Shown here: positions 63,727 through 64,000 of the stretch, piece after piece
Position numbering within the stretch: the first letter of the stretch is position 1
How the letters are laid out: every line of letters starts with the position of its first letter
Assembly: GCA_943908425.1 (NCBI GenBank)
Contig: CALTTC010000010.1
Span: forward strand, 1 to 64,000
Length of the DNA: 64,000 nt
DNA from: an uncultured Moraxella sp.
GTDB taxonomy: Bacteria > Pseudomonadota > Gammaproteobacteria > Pseudomonadales > Moraxellaceae
Direction of reading: 5' to 3'
Notes under the pieces: model-generated
Databases searched by the model: none
What the model saw: only the letters and a program-made list of their open reading frames with translations
What the model was told of the DNA's origin: nothing
Made by a program: the position numbers and the translations under genes

Positions 63727-64000
63727 TGCTACCAACTGCCCCAAAACGGCCAGTCATTGGTTAAAACAAGGCAAAATTTTGGCGTATCCGAGCGAAAGCG
63801 TTTGGGGGCTAGGGTGCGATGCTTTTTGTGAATCAGCGGTGAATAAATTGCTCGCCTTAAAGCAACGCTCTATCGCCAAAGGCTTGATTGTGTTAAGCGA
63901 CAGCATAGACAGCATATCTCCCTTGCTACCAACACCGCAAAAACAACAAATTTTGGATAAATTAAATCAATCTAATGCCACCAGTTTATCAGTCGCCCAA
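63713..64000 (+). CDS. tsaC: Threonylcarbamoyl-AMP synthase TsaC (5' part)
   Basis: The gene runs off the window. Ninety-six codons are visible: GKILAYPSESVWGLGCDAF contains the YrdC/Sua5-fold nucleotide-binding start, followed by VNKLLALKQRSIAKGLIVLS. TsaC makes threonylcarbamoyl-AMP for the t6A modification of tRNA. The ATG at 63713 lies inside the dprA end; an ATG at 63725 is in another frame and stops early. Confidence 0.9.
   Translation, partial: MVRSNATNCPKTASHWLKQGKILAYPSESVWGLGCDAFCESAVNKLLALKQRSIAKGLIVLSDSIDSISPLLPTPQKQQILDKLNQSNATSLSVAQ

Noticed and set aside
1..64000. Frequent TTGCCAAGC-like words as possible DNA-uptake sequences
   Set aside because: They recur in genes and gaps, but the Leu-Ala-Lys codons and base composition could explain them; I could not count them against a control.

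Overview
The window looks like a chromosomal segment of a Moraxellaceae gammaproteobacterium, most likely Moraxella or a close relative. The evidence is AT-rich sequence, the dnaA / rpmH-rnpA-yidD-yidC-mnmE origin neighbourhood, nrdR-ribD-ribE and fmt-rsmB blocks, a LysM-dprA-tsaC block, and a fused rubredoxin-rubredoxin reductase. I see no rRNA, tRNA, insertion sequence, prophage or CRISPR array. This placement is a judgement from gene content and protein similarity, not from a search.

Region 1 (1-7.3 kb) holds uvrA behind a heptanucleotide repeat, then ssb, argH, a YggX-family protein and yajQ. It ends with a small metal-response module: a CueR-type MerR regulator diverging from a 39-residue, nine-cysteine peptide whose promoter has the 19-bp spacer and dyad of MerR-family targets.

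Region 2 (7.6-12.5 kb) is the most accessory-looking part. It carries a dynamin-like GTPase gene whose reading frame is broken by a GCACA pentanucleotide repeat, so it is probably phase-variable and OFF here. A coiled-coil partner follows (possibly RdcB/YjcZ-like), then a patatin-like phospholipase and a short remnant that may derive from a HEPN-type gene.

Region 3 (12.8-41.5 kb) is mostly housekeeping. It includes prlC, a YheV-like zinc ribbon, two linked uncharacterised genes (one possibly macrodomain-like), ybaN-like, a heme oxygenase, secA, a doubly frameshifted TauE/SafE exporter, hemL, phnA-like and ygfZ. It continues with a membrane thioredoxin (ScsD-like), a YigZ/IMPACT protein, rsuA and the rubredoxin fusion. 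A polar amino-acid (probably cystine) ABC operon and an acyl-CoA-dehydrogenase-like gene suggest sulfur acquisition. The stretch ends with hslO, a DUF1615 lipoprotein, tesB, plsB and def.

Region 4 (41.6-59.3 kb) is the replication origin domain. Twelve GTTTCACGTGAAAC sites (one with a mismatch), matching the ParB parS palindrome, lie here and nowhere else in the window. Seven are left of the dnaA-rpmH origin and five to the right, several inside coding sequence. oriC (four consensus DnaA boxes plus an AT-rich stretch) lies between dnaA and rpmH. A second group of four consensus DnaA boxes surrounding a parS site lies about 7 kb away, upstream of ribE. dnaN is not next to dnaA.

Region 5 (57.8-64 kb) contains two small unknown ORFs, a fumarylacetoacetate-hydrolase-family gene, thrC, a small membrane protein, a LysM protein, dprA and the 5' part of tsaC, which runs off the window. 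Many intergenic gaps carry 14-15-nt tandem duplications.
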